Source: Pseudoalteromonas galatheae (lineage in GTDB: Bacteria; Pseudomonadota; Gammaproteobacteria; Enterobacterales; Alteromonadaceae). From it: DNA of 64,000 nucleotides. The translations under genes were made by a program, and so were the position numbers. This document shows, piece after piece, positions 26,946-36,292 of the stretch. A model generated the notes under the pieces. It did not search any database. It saw only the letters and a list, made by a program, of their open reading frames with translations, and was not told the DNA's origin. Location: NCBI RefSeq assembly GCF_005886105.2, contig NZ_PNCO02000001.1, positions 3,997,466 to 4,061,465 on the forward strand, written 5' to 3'. Every line of letters starts with the position of its first letter. Positions within the stretch are counted from its first letter, which is position 1.

Positions 26946-27968
26946 TTAAAGAATATCAGTGAGCAGCACGCCAATACCGAGCCTTTGGGTATGTGTATTG
27001 TAGTCTATTAAGCTTTCGCCGTAGCCGTTAAAGTATTGTGCATAACCACGCAGTCTTCCCCAAATTGGGAATGACCAGTCTAACTGAATTGCTCCACGAT
27101 TATCGCTGCTTAAGTTATTGCGCCACATAAAGCCAAACTCATGCTCTTCATGACGATATACGCCACTAAACTCGAAGTTACCTAAATATTTGTCTATGTT
27201 TGGGTTGTCGTCTCCTCGCGGATCTAACGCATCATCTTTGTCATCTTCAGGTAAGCGATACCAAGGCTTAAAGCTGAATACAAAACCTCGGTTTTCCCAG
27301 ATAAAATTCGCATAGATACGATTCCAAGAGCGGGAGTTTGGTTGACTGCGTCCGTTCGATTGGTGGGAAACCCCAAGTACAAAGGCCATCTCATCGCCCC
27401 ACAGCACGTTTTCATCATCTAAAAAATTAATCCAAAAGATTTCTGGTTCATAGTTGGTTTCACGAAATGGCGAAGACACATCTTTGTTGTACAGCTGCCA
27501 ATACGATTGCAGTGTAAAAGCAAAATAGATTGCCTGATCTTTATCCGAAAAGCTTTTATAAATAGGTGCTTTTAACGAGATTTGGTATTTGGCTTCAAAG
27601 TTGTCGATTGGCTCGCCGTCTTCATCGTCAATAGCTTTTAGACCGTCGAATGGTCTGCTGTTGACGTTGGTCATATAAGAAACTGGCAAAATATAGTTAC
27701 GCTTATGTGGTGTTAATACGTTACGGTTTTTTTCTGTTACGCGTTCACGCGCCATGCGTTTATCTAATTGGCTTAGGGTTTTATCTGCATCAGCCTCGGC
27801 ACACTCTGTACGGACTTGCTCAATGGTTTTATCTTTTTCTCCAGTCAATACTGCGTTTAGTACGCACTGTTTGACTAAATCGATTTCATCTTCCTGTTGG
27901 GCTTCTTGAGCGTAAAGTGGCAAGGTAAGCAAGGCTAAAGCCGGTATTGATAAGTGTGTAAGTTTCAT
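26946..27968 (-). CDS. pldA: Outer membrane phospholipase A
   Basis: It hydrolyses acyl chains of phospholipids mislocalised to the outer leaflet of the outer membrane. The 340 residues have a signal peptide (MKLTHLSIPALALLTLPLYA). A charged, cysteine-containing N-terminal extension of about 75 residues follows, then the beta-barrel. The OMPLA catalytic block HQSNGRSQPNSRSWNRIY holds the His, Ser and Asn of the active site. NNLSSDNRGAIQLDWSFPI and a C-terminal barrel strand are also typical. The extension is longer than in E. coli PldA. Confidence 0.95.
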   Translation of the reverse strand: MKLTHLSIPALALLTLPLYAQEAQQEDEIDLVKQCVLNAVLTGEKDKTIEQVRTECAEADADKTLSQLDKRMARERVTEKNRNVLTPHKRNYILPVSYMTNVNSRPFDGLKAIDDEDGEPIDNFEAKYQISLKAPIYKSFSDKDQAIYFAFTLQSYWQLYNKDVSSPFRETNYEPEIFWINFLDDENVLWGDEMAFVLGVSHQSNGRSQPNSRSWNRIYANFIWENRGFVFSFKPWYRLPEDDKDDALDPRGDDNPNIDKYLGNFEFSGVYRHEEHEFGFMWRNNLSSDNRGAIQLDWSFPIWGRLRGYAQYFNGYGESLIDYNTHTQRLGIGVLLTDIL

Positions 27969-28078
27969 CCTGTATGCGCCGAGAGTAAGTACAATTGATT
28001 ACATTATTAACTAATGATAATGAAAGGGAAATGAATCTCGAAGGTCAAAAATGTCAGAAAGAAAAATAGGTACAAATA

Positions 28079-28107
28079 AAAAAAGGTGGCGGCTATCGCC
28101 GCCATAC
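28079..28107 (-). terminator. Terminator of the lysine operon
   Basis: Read on the minus strand, GGCGGC and GCCGCC (28088-28093, 28098-28103) form a tight hairpin followed by CCTTTTTTT. It lies about 75 bp after the last gene of the dapA-dapD-lysA-deacylase operon. Confidence 0.85.
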
Positions 28108-28180
28108 CTTAGTAAGCGTTAAGCTAAATAAGTAGAGCTTATTTGCTTTGACTTACTCTCACGCAACTTAAGTACTCAAG

Positions 28181-29293
28181 TTAAAGCGTTTCAACTTGAG
28201 TAAAAAACTTATAAAGCTCAGTGCCTTGATTCACGCTAGCAGACGCAAAGTGCAAAATGGCGATGGCATCTTCGTCTAACTTGATCTCATTTAAGGGAGC
28301 TTCTGATAAATAGCGCTCCATTCTGAGAATTTTAGCAATGGTTTGACCCGCCTTAATATGTTCTCCAAGCTTTGCTGTATATTCCACCATACCACCCATT
28401 GGGGCATAAAAGGCGCGATAATTTTCTAGTCGACAGACGTAACGGGTGATGTCTTGCGGCATAAAGTGTGCATCTTGAAAGGCCTCTTTATGGTTCAGGT
28501 AGCTCAAAATGCTATTAGCGTCATTCAATGCTTCCGCTAAATCAATTTTTTCTTGAGAGCCAAGCTCAACCGTAAACGCTTCAGTTAATACTGGGATCTC
28601 TCGGCCTATAGCCTGATAGGCTTGCTGCAAGTTCCACCATGGACAAAAACTGGCTTCATCCATGGCTCCATCAAAGTCACTCGGAATAAGCAACACATGT
28701 GGAATATCAAAATATCGAGCGCTGTTTTTTGCATACTCAGGGCAATACAGGTGTTTTGCTGAAATTGGCCCCGTATGAAGGTCTAAAACAATGTCAGCCT
28801 CGTGAGCTAGACGCTGTAAATTCAAGGCGATGCGCTTACCTGTCGTCAACCTATCTAAGGGCCCATCAAGTAGTGTTTGGGTGCGCTCAACTAATCGTTG
28901 GCGAAATTGCTGAGCGATTTCTGTGATTGAAAGCGTCGGGTTTTGCTCCACAAACTCGGTAACCAACGCGGAATGGTTGATGTACATCCGATTCCAATTC
29001 GTGCCCGTAATTGGATCGAAACGACCTAAGGTAAACTCACCAGACTTCTGATTACAACCAATCGGGTTTGCGTAAGGCACTAGGGTGATGTCCGCTTTTA
29101 ATGACAATTGCTTCAACTGTTCCAGCAGTTGATAAATCACTGCATTACCTTGCACCTCGGCGCCATGCATATTCGCTTGAATATACACCTTAGGCCCACT
29201 GCCATCGCCTTTGATGCGATAGACTGGAATAGTCAAAGGCAGACCATTGGCAATTTCACCAACCTGAATATGTTGTTGTGTAATGGTATTCAT
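28181..29293 (-). CDS. M14-family succinylglutamate desuccinylase/aspartoacylase-like deacylase
   Basis: The 370-residue zinc hydrolase is of the AstE/aspartoacylase type. It has the zinc site NMHGAEVQG (His and Glu near residues 44-47) and a distal His in DLHTG (near 171). A C-terminal beta domain contains APMGGMVEYTAKLGEHIKAG, as in succinylglutamate desuccinylase/aspartoacylase-like proteins. It is the fourth gene of a lysine-riboswitch operon, 2 bp after lysA. This strongly suggests it removes the succinyl group from N-succinyl-LL-diaminopimelate, a job usually done by the unrelated DapE. Whether it replaces or supplements DapE cannot be told here. Confidence 0.82.
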   Translation of the reverse strand: MNTITQQHIQVGEIANGLPLTIPVYRIKGDGSGPKVYIQANMHGAEVQGNAVIYQLLEQLKQLSLKADITLVPYANPIGCNQKSGEFTLGRFDPITGTNWNRMYINHSALVTEFVEQNPTLSITEIAQQFRQRLVERTQTLLDGPLDRLTTGKRIALNLQRLAHEADIVLDLHTGPISAKHLYCPEYAKNSARYFDIPHVLLIPSDFDGAMDEASFCPWWNLQQAYQAIGREIPVLTEAFTVELGSQEKIDLAEALNDANSILSYLNHKEAFQDAHFMPQDITRYVCRLENYRAFYAPMGGMVEYTAKLGEHIKAGQTIAKILRMERYLSEAPLNEIKLDEDAIAILHFASASVNQGTELYKFFTQVETL

Positions 29294-29295
29294 GT

Positions 29296-30501
29296 TTACC
29301 TCAAATAACTTGAAGCGGGCTCAGCTTCACGGACACAGCTGATTTCTCCAGCTGAGATGATGTACTCTGCTGGGAGCTCATGACATAAAAAGAACGGCAT
29401 ACTTTCGGTGTAGCCGTAGGCACCACATTGACTGAAAACAAGCCAATCGCCCTCGCTACTGTCGCTTGGTAAGTGTAGGGTGCCTAATTTATCCAGCGCC
29501 GTACAAAGTGGGCCATGAATATGAAAGTCTGTGACCTCAGCTTGAGACTGGCGTAACAATTCAGCTGGGAACGCTTGTCCGGTAACGGCTGGACGCAACA
29601 GATGGTTGACACCGCCTGCGACAATCAGTTGTTGTTCACCGTAGTTTTGCTTTTGTTCCACCACAGGGTTGAGATAAAAACCACATTCGCCAACCGCATA
29701 GCGGCCTAATTCCATCCATAATTCTTCCACTTGCGTGGCGGATTTTATCGATGCGAGCGTGTCTAATAATTTCTGCCAATCGAGAGAAGGACTTTGCCTA
29801 TCATAGGGGATGCCAAGACCACCACCTAAGTCGAGTACCTTTAGAGTAATATCTAAATCAGCAGCGAGCTGAACTAAAGGTGCAACCATAGCCTGCCAAA
29901 GTTCAGCGAGTGTATCGCTACAGAGCATATTGCCCCACTGGAAAATATGCAGTCCGACAAAATCTAGGTGGGTGTAGTCACTTAAAGTTAGGGCTTGCCA
30001 TTGCTCAGCACCGAGACCAAAAGGAGTCAGTGTATTGCCACCAAGTGGATTGTGCTCTGCTTTATCAAAGCGTAACTGCACCCGCAGTAAAACTTCAAAT
30101 TGAAGCTCAAACTCTTCGGCTACTTGATTTAACCAGCGTACTTGATTGTGACTTTCAGCCACGAAAATACGTACGCCTTGTGTTGCAAAATGACGGATCT
30201 GCTTAAGTGATTTGGCAGGGCCGGTGTTGAGCACGCGCTCAGGTGCGATCCCTTGAGATAACACCTGATCAAGCTCGCCGCTAGATGCCACATCAAAGTT
30301 AAACCCAGCGTCATCTAGGGTTTGAATGATATGTGATAGCGGATTCGCTTTTACGGCATACCAAAGCCTAACGATTTGCTGATCAACTAAGGGCTTAACA
30401 TGCGCACTTAGCTTATCTAAATCGTAGCAAAAGAGAGGCGTGTCCTGTTGCTGGATCAATGCCTCAGCTGCGGTTCGCTGTGACGTGCTCAACCAAGTCA
30501 T
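29296..30501 (-). CDS. lysA: Diaminopimelate decarboxylase-like PLP enzyme
   Basis: The 401-residue fold-type III decarboxylase has its PLP lysine in WYAVKANPLS (near residue 48), a phosphate-binding LDLGGGLGIPYD, a substrate Cys in HGPLCTALDKLG and an active-site tyrosine region CGAYGYTESMPFF. It would convert meso-diaminopimelate to lysine. It resembles the subgroup used in siderophore and exopolysaccharide clusters as well as LysA proper, but operon position and the upstream lysine riboswitch support a lysine role. Its ATG overlaps the dapD stop by one base. Confidence 0.82.
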   Translation of the reverse strand: MTWLSTSQRTAAEALIQQQDTPLFCYDLDKLSAHVKPLVDQQIVRLWYAVKANPLSHIIQTLDDAGFNFDVASSGELDQVLSQGIAPERVLNTGPAKSLKQIRHFATQGVRIFVAESHNQVRWLNQVAEEFELQFEVLLRVQLRFDKAEHNPLGGNTLTPFGLGAEQWQALTLSDYTHLDFVGLHIFQWGNMLCSDTLAELWQAMVAPLVQLAADLDITLKVLDLGGGLGIPYDRQSPSLDWQKLLDTLASIKSATQVEELWMELGRYAVGECGFYLNPVVEQKQNYGEQQLIVAGGVNHLLRPAVTGQAFPAELLRQSQAEVTDFHIHGPLCTALDKLGTLHLPSDSSEGDWLVFSQCGAYGYTESMPFFLCHELPAEYIISAGEISCVREAEPASSYLR

Positions 30502-31241
30502 TAGCGTAAAACCTCTTCCAGCGCCAGTGATGCATCACTTTGTTCATCACGGTATTTTACGATAAGTGCGCATGACATACTTAGTTCTTGCTTTCGTGCC
30601 CACTCACTTGAGGCTGGACGGGAGCCCGGGATCACTATCGCGTTTTCAGGGATGGCTTCACCTTTGTCAAGTAAGCGCTCGTTCACGCAGTCATAGACAG
30701 GAATACTTGCTGAAAGGCGCACACCCGGTGCTAATACGGCACCGCGTTTAACAACAACTCCTTCAACCAATACACAGCCGGCACCAATAAAGGCATCGTC
30801 TTCAACAACAACAGGGCTTGCTCCAACTGGTTCTAATACACCACCCACTTGCACCGCTGCGCTAAGGTGGACATTTTTACCAATTTGCGCGCAAGAACCA
30901 ACCAACGCATGACTATCTACCATAGTACCTGAATCAATATAGGCACCAATGTTGACATAAGCCGGTGGCATAATGATTGTGCCCGCTGCGACGTAAGCGC
31001 CACGTCTTACACTGCTTCCGCCAGGAACCATACGAACGCCATCTTGGGCAGCAAATCCGCGTGGTGCTAAGTTATCCTTATCAACAAATCCACCTGGGAA
31101 TTCCGTATTTACGCCATTTCTAAATGCCTCAAGGATCCCTTGTTTGACTTCTACGTTAGCATGCCAATGGCCTTGCTCATCCTGTGTTGCAGCACGTACT
31201 GTGCCATTTTCTAAATCGTTTAGTAGAGTTAACCAGCTCAT
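30501..31241 (-). CDS. dapD: Tetrahydrodipicolinate N-succinyltransferase-like protein
   Basis: It transfers succinyl from succinyl-CoA to tetrahydrodipicolinate. The left-handed beta-helix is evident from hexapeptide repeats such as YVNIGAYIDSGTMVDSHALV and GSCAQIGKNVHLSAAV, and from GVLEPVGASPVVVEDDAFIG. The 246-residue protein (from MSWLTLLNDLENGTVRAATQ) lacks part of the N-terminal helical domain of E. coli DapD (274 residues). ATG 31241 is chosen over an upstream start that would overlap dapA by 44 bp. It is the second gene of the lysine operon. Confidence 0.88.
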   Translation of the reverse strand: MSWLTLLNDLENGTVRAATQDEQGHWHANVEVKQGILEAFRNGVNTEFPGGFVDKDNLAPRGFAAQDGVRMVPGGSSVRRGAYVAAGTIIMPPAYVNIGAYIDSGTMVDSHALVGSCAQIGKNVHLSAAVQVGGVLEPVGASPVVVEDDAFIGAGCVLVEGVVVKRGAVLAPGVRLSASIPVYDCVNERLLDKGEAIPENAIVIPGSRPASSEWARKQELSMSCALIVKYRDEQSDASLALEEVLR

Positions 31242-31251
31242 ATTTACTGCC

Positions 31252-32136
31252 TTAGTTCCAAGATAAAATCGTTTCGTTCGCGCGAGTGATCGCATCGGTA
31301 TGGGTGAGTTCTAAATGTGTCAGTGGCGGGCGCAAGTTAGGACTTGTGAGCTTGCCCTGTAAATGCATTAACACTTTGACCGGAATAGGATTTGCCACTG
31401 CAAATAAGCTATTTGCAGCTTCTGACCAGATGGTAAATAAATTAGGAGAAGTGCCGCTTAACGAGCGCCTTACAAATTCCGCGGTTTGCTGCGGCCATGC
31501 GTTTGCTGCGACAGACACTAGACCCGTTGCACCAGCTTGTGCAAAGTAGGGCATTAAGCCATCTTCGCCGCTATAGATTGCGACATCAGGCGCTGCCTGA
31601 CGAAATGCTTCAAAGGTGGCAATATCACCACTGGCTTCTTTTAGTGCCCACAGATTAGGGTGGCAAGCTAGCTCGCCGAGTAGTTCAGGAGCGATAGCAA
31701 CGGCACTGCGACCAGGTACGTTGTAGAGCATGCAAGGATTGTGACTTTCATCAAGTAGTGTGCTAAACCAATGTGCCAGACCGACTTTGCCGGGCTTTGC
31801 GTAGATTGGTGAGCCAAGCAAAAGTGCATGAATGGGCTGCGTATTACAGAAGCGCACCCACTGTACCTGCTGCTCAAGATTACTGCCGCCAACGGCAATC
31901 ATGAGTGGTACGCTTGGCGCGAGCTGGCAAACAAACTCAACGATTTGTTGCTGCTCTTGCTGGGTGAGCGCCAAGCCTTCGCCGGTACTGCCAAGTAAAA
32001 GAATGCCGTTACGAGCCCGCTCTTGATCGCGTACAAGCGCCGTTAACACGTGAAAATCAACCTGATTTTCAGCATCAAAAGGTGTTACTAAGGCCGTCCA
32101 CAGTGGATAGTCAGATAAGTTGAATTGTGATTTCAT
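31252..32136 (-). CDS. dapA: 4-hydroxy-tetrahydrodipicolinate synthase
   Basis: It condenses pyruvate with aspartate semialdehyde, the first committed lysine step. The 294-residue TIM-barrel protein shows GSTGEGLALT, catalytic Tyr in MLYNVPGRS (near 137) and Schiff-base Lys in LWALKEASGD (near 165). It is the first gene of a four-gene operon preceded by a lysine riboswitch. The C-terminal half is more diverged than in housekeeping DapA. The genome may hold another copy outside the window. Confidence 0.9.
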   Translation of the reverse strand: MKSQFNLSDYPLWTALVTPFDAENQVDFHVLTALVRDQERARNGILLLGSTGEGLALTQQEQQQIVEFVCQLAPSVPLMIAVGGSNLEQQVQWVRFCNTQPIHALLLGSPIYAKPGKVGLAHWFSTLLDESHNPCMLYNVPGRSAVAIAPELLGELACHPNLWALKEASGDIATFEAFRQAAPDVAIYSGEDGLMPYFAQAGATGLVSVAANAWPQQTAEFVRRSLSGTSPNLFTIWSEAANSLFAVANPIPVKVLMHLQGKLTSPNLRPPLTHLELTHTDAITRANETILSWN

Positions 32137-32173
32137 CTCTACCGAACTTAAATCATGTTCGGAGTTAGGAGGG

Positions 32174-32213
32174 TGTCCAAACTTCGAACCGTTAAAATTC
32201 GAAGAGCAATGGA
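32174..32213 (-). promoter_or_regulatory. Second hairpin in the dapA leader
   Basis: CTTCGAA and TTCGAAG form a 7-bp perfect stem (32182-32203) extended by outer pairs GTCCA/TGGAC. It lies between the riboswitch terminator and the dapA start. It would form only in read-through RNA and could modulate translation or stability. Its role is unknown. Confidence 0.4.
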
Positions 32214-32427
32214 CTTAAAAAGGATAAGGCAGCCAATGGCCTTATTTTTCTAAGACCAGAAGCTCTCCACCAAGTATGTTGGTGACAGTCGCTGGGATTC
32301 AGCCCAGTCGCCCGAAACGAGTATTAGCAAAAAGTACTCAATTTCTCGGCGTGTATTCCCCTCACTAAGCTGCAACGGAGTTTGCTCTCCTTCACTTAGT
32401 TACCTGAATAACGCACCTCTTCCAGCC
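32214..32427 (-). promoter_or_regulatory. Lysine riboswitch with rho-independent terminator
   Basis: Read on the minus strand from 32427, the aptamer contains the lysine-class conserved blocks in order: GGAAGAGGTGCG, GGTAAC, GAGGGGAA, CGCCGAG, GGGCTGAATCCC, TGTCACC and TGGTGGAGAGCTTCTGG. These match the E. coli lysC leader block for block. The expression platform is ATAAGGC and GCCTTAT (32239-32245 and 32224-32230) followed by CCTTTTT. Lysine binding should favour termination before dapA and so switch off the four-gene operon. Confidence 0.95.
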
Positions 32428-32571
32428 CTCAGTTTGACGCCGTAGCATCAAACTATCTAAATAGGGTGAGCGCGCATTGAAACATTTTGGCCGTCTAGGT
32501 GTCAAGTATTGGGCTGTAAATAATGCGATTGTTAACTACACTTAAGATTGCGGCTGAGACAACGCTATGAG

Positions 32572-34296
32572 ATGAAAAACAAAAATATGTCGTTAATAAA
32601 TAAAGTTAAAAATCGTTATATCGGGGCATTATTAGCTATGGCTATTTTGTTATCGATGGCGATGGGGGTAATGCAGTATCTACTGTATCAACAGAGCCAA
32701 GACGCACGGGTAATTAATATTGCAGGTATGCAGCGGATGTTGTCTCAGCGTATCGCACTTTTTAGTGCACAAGAGGATAAAAGAGATAGTGAAGCACTGC
32801 GCCAAGCGATTGACAAATTTGAGAGTAATCATGACTTTTTAACCAAAATAGAGCGTGGTGAGGCGGTTTATTTAAATGAAGCCCTCGAAGTATTTTACTA
32901 TCAAGGACCTGTGCAGTTAGATGTTCAGAGTAAAGCTTTTATTACCTTGGCAAGGTCACAATTACAGCAACCAGCTCCTCAATTAGTGGCGCAAATTTTT
33001 ATCGCATCTCAGCACTTACTTCCAAATCTTGATAATGCCGTTACACTGTTCGAGCAGCACGCGCGAAGTAAAACAGAGATGGTGAGGAAAATAGAGCTGT
33101 TAATTTGGCTGCTTGGACTGTTGCTATTGCTTATCGAAGCCAAGTTTATATTTCGCCCAATGGCGCGAGAAATAGCTGAAGCACTTGACAAATTAGAGGC
33201 GGCAAGAAAGCTTGCCGACGATGCATTACACTCAAAATCACGATTTTTAGCGCGTGTCAGTCACGAGCTAAGAACGCCATTGCAGGCCATTCAGGGGTAT
33301 CTGGATGAATACCTAAATAATAAAGATTCTCAGCAATTACAACATGTGAAAAATGCAGCAAATCAATTGGACGTATTACTTTATTCCGTTCAAGACTTTA
33401 ATAACCTTTCCGAGCAAGAGGTTGTAATTGAGCGCCATCGGGTCGCGTTGCGCGCACTAATAAAGTCAGCCTGTATTGCCTTTCAATTAACCGCACACAA
33501 GAAATCTCTCGCTTTTAATCTGGCGTTAAGTAACGAGTTAGATGTGACTTGTTACTGTGACGGTAAGCGTGTTAGTTGGTTAATCAGTGAATTGGTCAAT
33601 AATGCAACTAAGTTTACCGAATATGGCAGTATTCAGGTGTTTGCAGATCTCATTGTGGATGAAAATGTGTCATTTTTAGAGTTTGTAGTTGAAGATACTG
33701 GACCTGGGTTTGACTATCAGCTGTTACGAGAATCTATGCATAGCGAGCACTTTCAAGGCACGCAATTAGGGCTTAAGCGTTGCCAATTACTTTCATCAGC
33801 GCTTGGCGGCCGATTAGATTTTATTGCGAAAGAGCCTGCTGGCACGAGAGCAACTCTGAGAGTCCCCATTGAAATTGACAGTCAACAAGCACCTGCTCGT
33901 AAGGCGGAGCAGGTGTCAGCTCATATTTTATTGGTGGAAGATAATTTACTAAATGCTCGCGTGATTGAAAAAATGCTTCAGCCCGTAGCTAAACGAGTAA
34001 CGCATGTTGAACACGGTGGGCATGCCCTTGAAGTATATGAAGTGGGTAAGTTCGATATTGTGCTAATGGATTTAAATATGCCAGTAATGAGTGGCTTTGA
34101 AGCCACTCAGCGTATAAGAGCGCTAGATCCAATCGTTCCTATTCTGGTTGTTACAGCAAATACTAATGTAGAGGATTTGGATAAAATTTATGCACTTGGG
34201 GCAACGGCTCATTTGTATAAGCCGTTGCAGCCTGATGTGCTGCATAACAAAGTGACGTTGTTATTGGACGAGTGTGGAGACTTAGTCTCGTCTTAA
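32572..34296 (+). CDS. Hybrid histidine kinase with PilJ-type sensor
   Basis: The roughly 574-residue membrane kinase has TM1 near residues 15-40 and a periplasmic type IV pilus/NIT-like sensor region with VINIAGMQRMLSQRIALF. TM2 is near 185-205. HisKA has H-box RVSHELRTPLQAIQGY, and the ATPase domain has ELVNNATKFTEYG, EDTGPGF and GTQLGLKRC. A C-terminal receiver has its Asp in IVLMDLNMPVMSG. The sensor type resembles those of PilJ and NarX-like proteins, and the ligand is unknown. ATG 32572 is preferred to an upstream TTG. It overlaps the convergent next gene by 15 bp. Confidence 0.88.
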   Translation: MKNKNMSLINKVKNRYIGALLAMAILLSMAMGVMQYLLYQQSQDARVINIAGMQRMLSQRIALFSAQEDKRDSEALRQAIDKFESNHDFLTKIERGEAVYLNEALEVFYYQGPVQLDVQSKAFITLARSQLQQPAPQLVAQIFIASQHLLPNLDNAVTLFEQHARSKTEMVRKIELLIWLLGLLLLLIEAKFIFRPMAREIAEALDKLEAARKLADDALHSKSRFLARVSHELRTPLQAIQGYLDEYLNNKDSQQLQHVKNAANQLDVLLYSVQDFNNLSEQEVVIERHRVALRALIKSACIAFQLTAHKKSLAFNLALSNELDVTCYCDGKRVSWLISELVNNATKFTEYGSIQVFADLIVDENVSFLEFVVEDTGPGFDYQLLRESMHSEHFQGTQLGLKRCQLLSSALGGRLDFIAKEPAGTRATLRVPIEIDSQQAPARKAEQVSAHILLVEDNLLNARVIEKMLQPVAKRVTHVEHGGHALEVYEVGKFDIVLMDLNMPVMSGFEATQRIRALDPIVPILVVTANTNVEDLDKIYALGATAHLYKPLQPDVLHNKVTLLLDECGDLVSS

Positions 34297-34899
34297 CCGG
34301 ATATTTCCTACACCGACTTCTGCATCGATAGAATACGGACCCTGACCACGATAGTCTGTTGTTGAACCAATCATACTTTTTTCGGAGGTTTCTACGTTGC
34401 CAAAACCTGACATTTTCGTTTTACCAACACCTGAATCTAACGACACCTTTTTGAAGTCGCTGGCGGTAGTCTCAATCTTTATTTTCCCTACGCCTACCTC
34501 TAAATCAGCAGAATTATTAAGATCTTGAATATCAATTCTGCCAACACCAACCTCTACATCTAAGGCCAGACTGACCGGTACCTTAACTTGCCAAGATAGT
34601 TCGTAATCATCAGACTTGATCTCGAGTGATAATTTGTCCCCAGATGTGTCGCTGGTCAGGGTGGCCTCACTCACATCTGGTTTACCAAACCAACTGTCTG
34701 ATTCTTTCGGTTCAACCAAAATGTCGACCTCTATGGTGTTGCCATTGTAGGTTTGTAGGTCGATTTTGCCCACGGCAATATCCACTTCCAACTCGGCTAG
34801 GTTATTACTTGGAAATGAGGCTGTAATGGTTTTTGACTCTTGTGCTTGTGCAGTGATTGCCACAGCAGTTAATGCTACAACTAACGCTAATTTTTTCAT
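34282..34899 (-). CDS. Exported DUF4097-like beta-repeat protein
   Basis: The 205-residue protein has a clear signal peptide (MKKLALVVALTAVAITAQA). The mature part is a ladder of beta strands with recurring V-G-V/K-G motifs: VDIAVGKIDL, VEVGVGRIDI, LEVGVGKIKI, SGVGKTKM and AEVGVGNIRL. These resemble DUF4097/DUF2807-type beta-solenoid adhesin-like domains. It is probably periplasmic. Its function is unknown. Its 3' end overlaps the convergent kinase gene by 15 bp. Confidence 0.75.
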   Translation of the reverse strand: MKKLALVVALTAVAITAQAQESKTITASFPSNNLAELEVDIAVGKIDLQTYNGNTIEVDILVEPKESDSWFGKPDVSEATLTSDTSGDKLSLEIKSDDYELSWQVKVPVSLALDVEVGVGRIDIQDLNNSADLEVGVGKIKIETTASDFKKVSLDSGVGKTKMSGFGNVETSEKSMIGSTTDYRGQGPYSIDAEVGVGNIRLRRD

Positions 34900-35057
34900 T
34901 ATTTTTTACCTTCAACGAGAGTGTTTGAAAGGTAAGTCGCAAATAACAATGAAAAGGTTTAAAAAGATTTTTATTTTTTAGGGCGTGTTGATGGAAGTAC
35001 CTGTTTTCCACGCCCATAAAGTAAACTACTTACCTTTTGGTAAGTTAGTGCTGAGCG

Positions 35058-35933
35058 TTATAGCCGGGTGACTGAGTAGCCATTATTTTTAAGCTGCTCA
35101 ACAAGGCCATATTTTTCAACGAGATGTAATGCACCAACGGCAATAAATGTTGATTCATTAGGGAGTTGTTTTTTTAGCATTTCGATCCAGTTATTGTTGC
35201 GCTCAATGATCATCAATTGTTCAGCTAATTTGCCGTACTTATCATCCGCAAAGCTTACCTGATAGTAATGGGATAACTTTTCTAAATCGCCGCTTCGCCA
35301 TGCGGAAACTAAATCCAAGAAGTAGGTATTCAAATCTGACATCTGTGCAAATGTTTCCTTGAGCATAGCGTCACTATGAATACTCAGCTGACTGAACATT
35401 TCAAGCTGATATTCTAAGGTTTCAAATTCACCAATTGGGATCTTCTTTTCGTTTGCATAGGCTATTACTTGTTTATCGATGCCATTGGTATCGGTAAATC
35501 CAAGTTTTTGATATTCCAGTTGTAGCATAGTTATCATAACAGCCCATGGCTTGTAGCGTTCAAATAAGGCGATATCTATTTGCTTTTTGGAAAAGTAATC
35601 TTGTAGTTTCTGATAGACTTCTGCAGAGAGTTGGTCTTTTAGTGTTTGGTTGCTTTTTAACAACATAAATGGCATTGAGCGCTGTTGGATTGCAAATGGA
35701 GAAAGTGCCTCTAAGTTCACTTCAACCATGACCCTATCACTGCTCGCAATGGCGCTTTTTACCTTGGTCGGTAAACCTTGCATATGTTTGTCACCGACGT
35801 GCACGGTACCAAATAAGTACGACGTTTTGTTGTTTTTTTCTATTTTCCATAGGCCAACTTCTGCGTTGGCGAGATTACTGAAAAAGCTTAAGCAAAGATA
35901 AACAAATAACAATGGTGAAAATACTTTAACCAT
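35058..35933 (-). CDS. TraB/GumN family exported protein
   Basis: The protein starts MVKVFSPLLFVYLCLSFFS with signal cleavage near ANA. It has the TraB/GumN hallmarks SYLFGTVHVGDKHM near the N-terminus and TFIAVGALHLVEKYGLV near the C-terminus. The family is suspected of metal-dependent protease activity, but no role is established. An in-frame ATG 162 bp upstream exists. The internal start at 35933 is chosen because it gives a proper signal peptide. It is a single gene. Confidence 0.82.
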   Translation of the reverse strand: MVKVFSPLLFVYLCLSFFSNLANAEVGLWKIEKNNKTSYLFGTVHVGDKHMQGLPTKVKSAIASSDRVMVEVNLEALSPFAIQQRSMPFMLLKSNQTLKDQLSAEVYQKLQDYFSKKQIDIALFERYKPWAVMITMLQLEYQKLGFTDTNGIDKQVIAYANEKKIPIGEFETLEYQLEMFSQLSIHSDAMLKETFAQMSDLNTYFLDLVSAWRSGDLEKLSHYYQVSFADDKYGKLAEQLMIIERNNNWIEMLKKQLPNESTFIAVGALHLVEKYGLVEQLKNNGYSVTRL

Positions 35934-36292
35934 AGTAATGATCCAAATTGGTTGTAAAGGGTCAGTCTGCGATATCGAAATGTGAATGTCACTAAAAAAT
36001 GAAGTACGTGTAGGCGGTAGAAAAAATTTCATATAGGCAAATCGAGAAAGTAAATTTTTCGTTATATCGAAGCTGAACCAATAGAAAATTCGCATTTTAA
36101 AATGTGTGGTTGTTTTGATTCTATAAATTGTGGTTATTTGGTTTTTTTATGCGTTAAACTCAGGTTTTTAATTTTAAATAGCATAGTTTTTTGTATTGAC
36201 TTAAGTGTGCAAGGCGCGGTATTAATAGAAAAAGAGGCAGCGCAGTACTTACACTGGATGATTGCCAAGTTTAAATTTACGGAATTCAAGCA

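Noticed and set aside
28181..32136. Tabtoxin-like biosynthetic cluster (dapD- and lysA-like genes also occur there)
   Set aside because: The upstream lysine riboswitch, the dapA gene and the lack of ligase or beta-lactam synthesis genes point to lysine biosynthesis.
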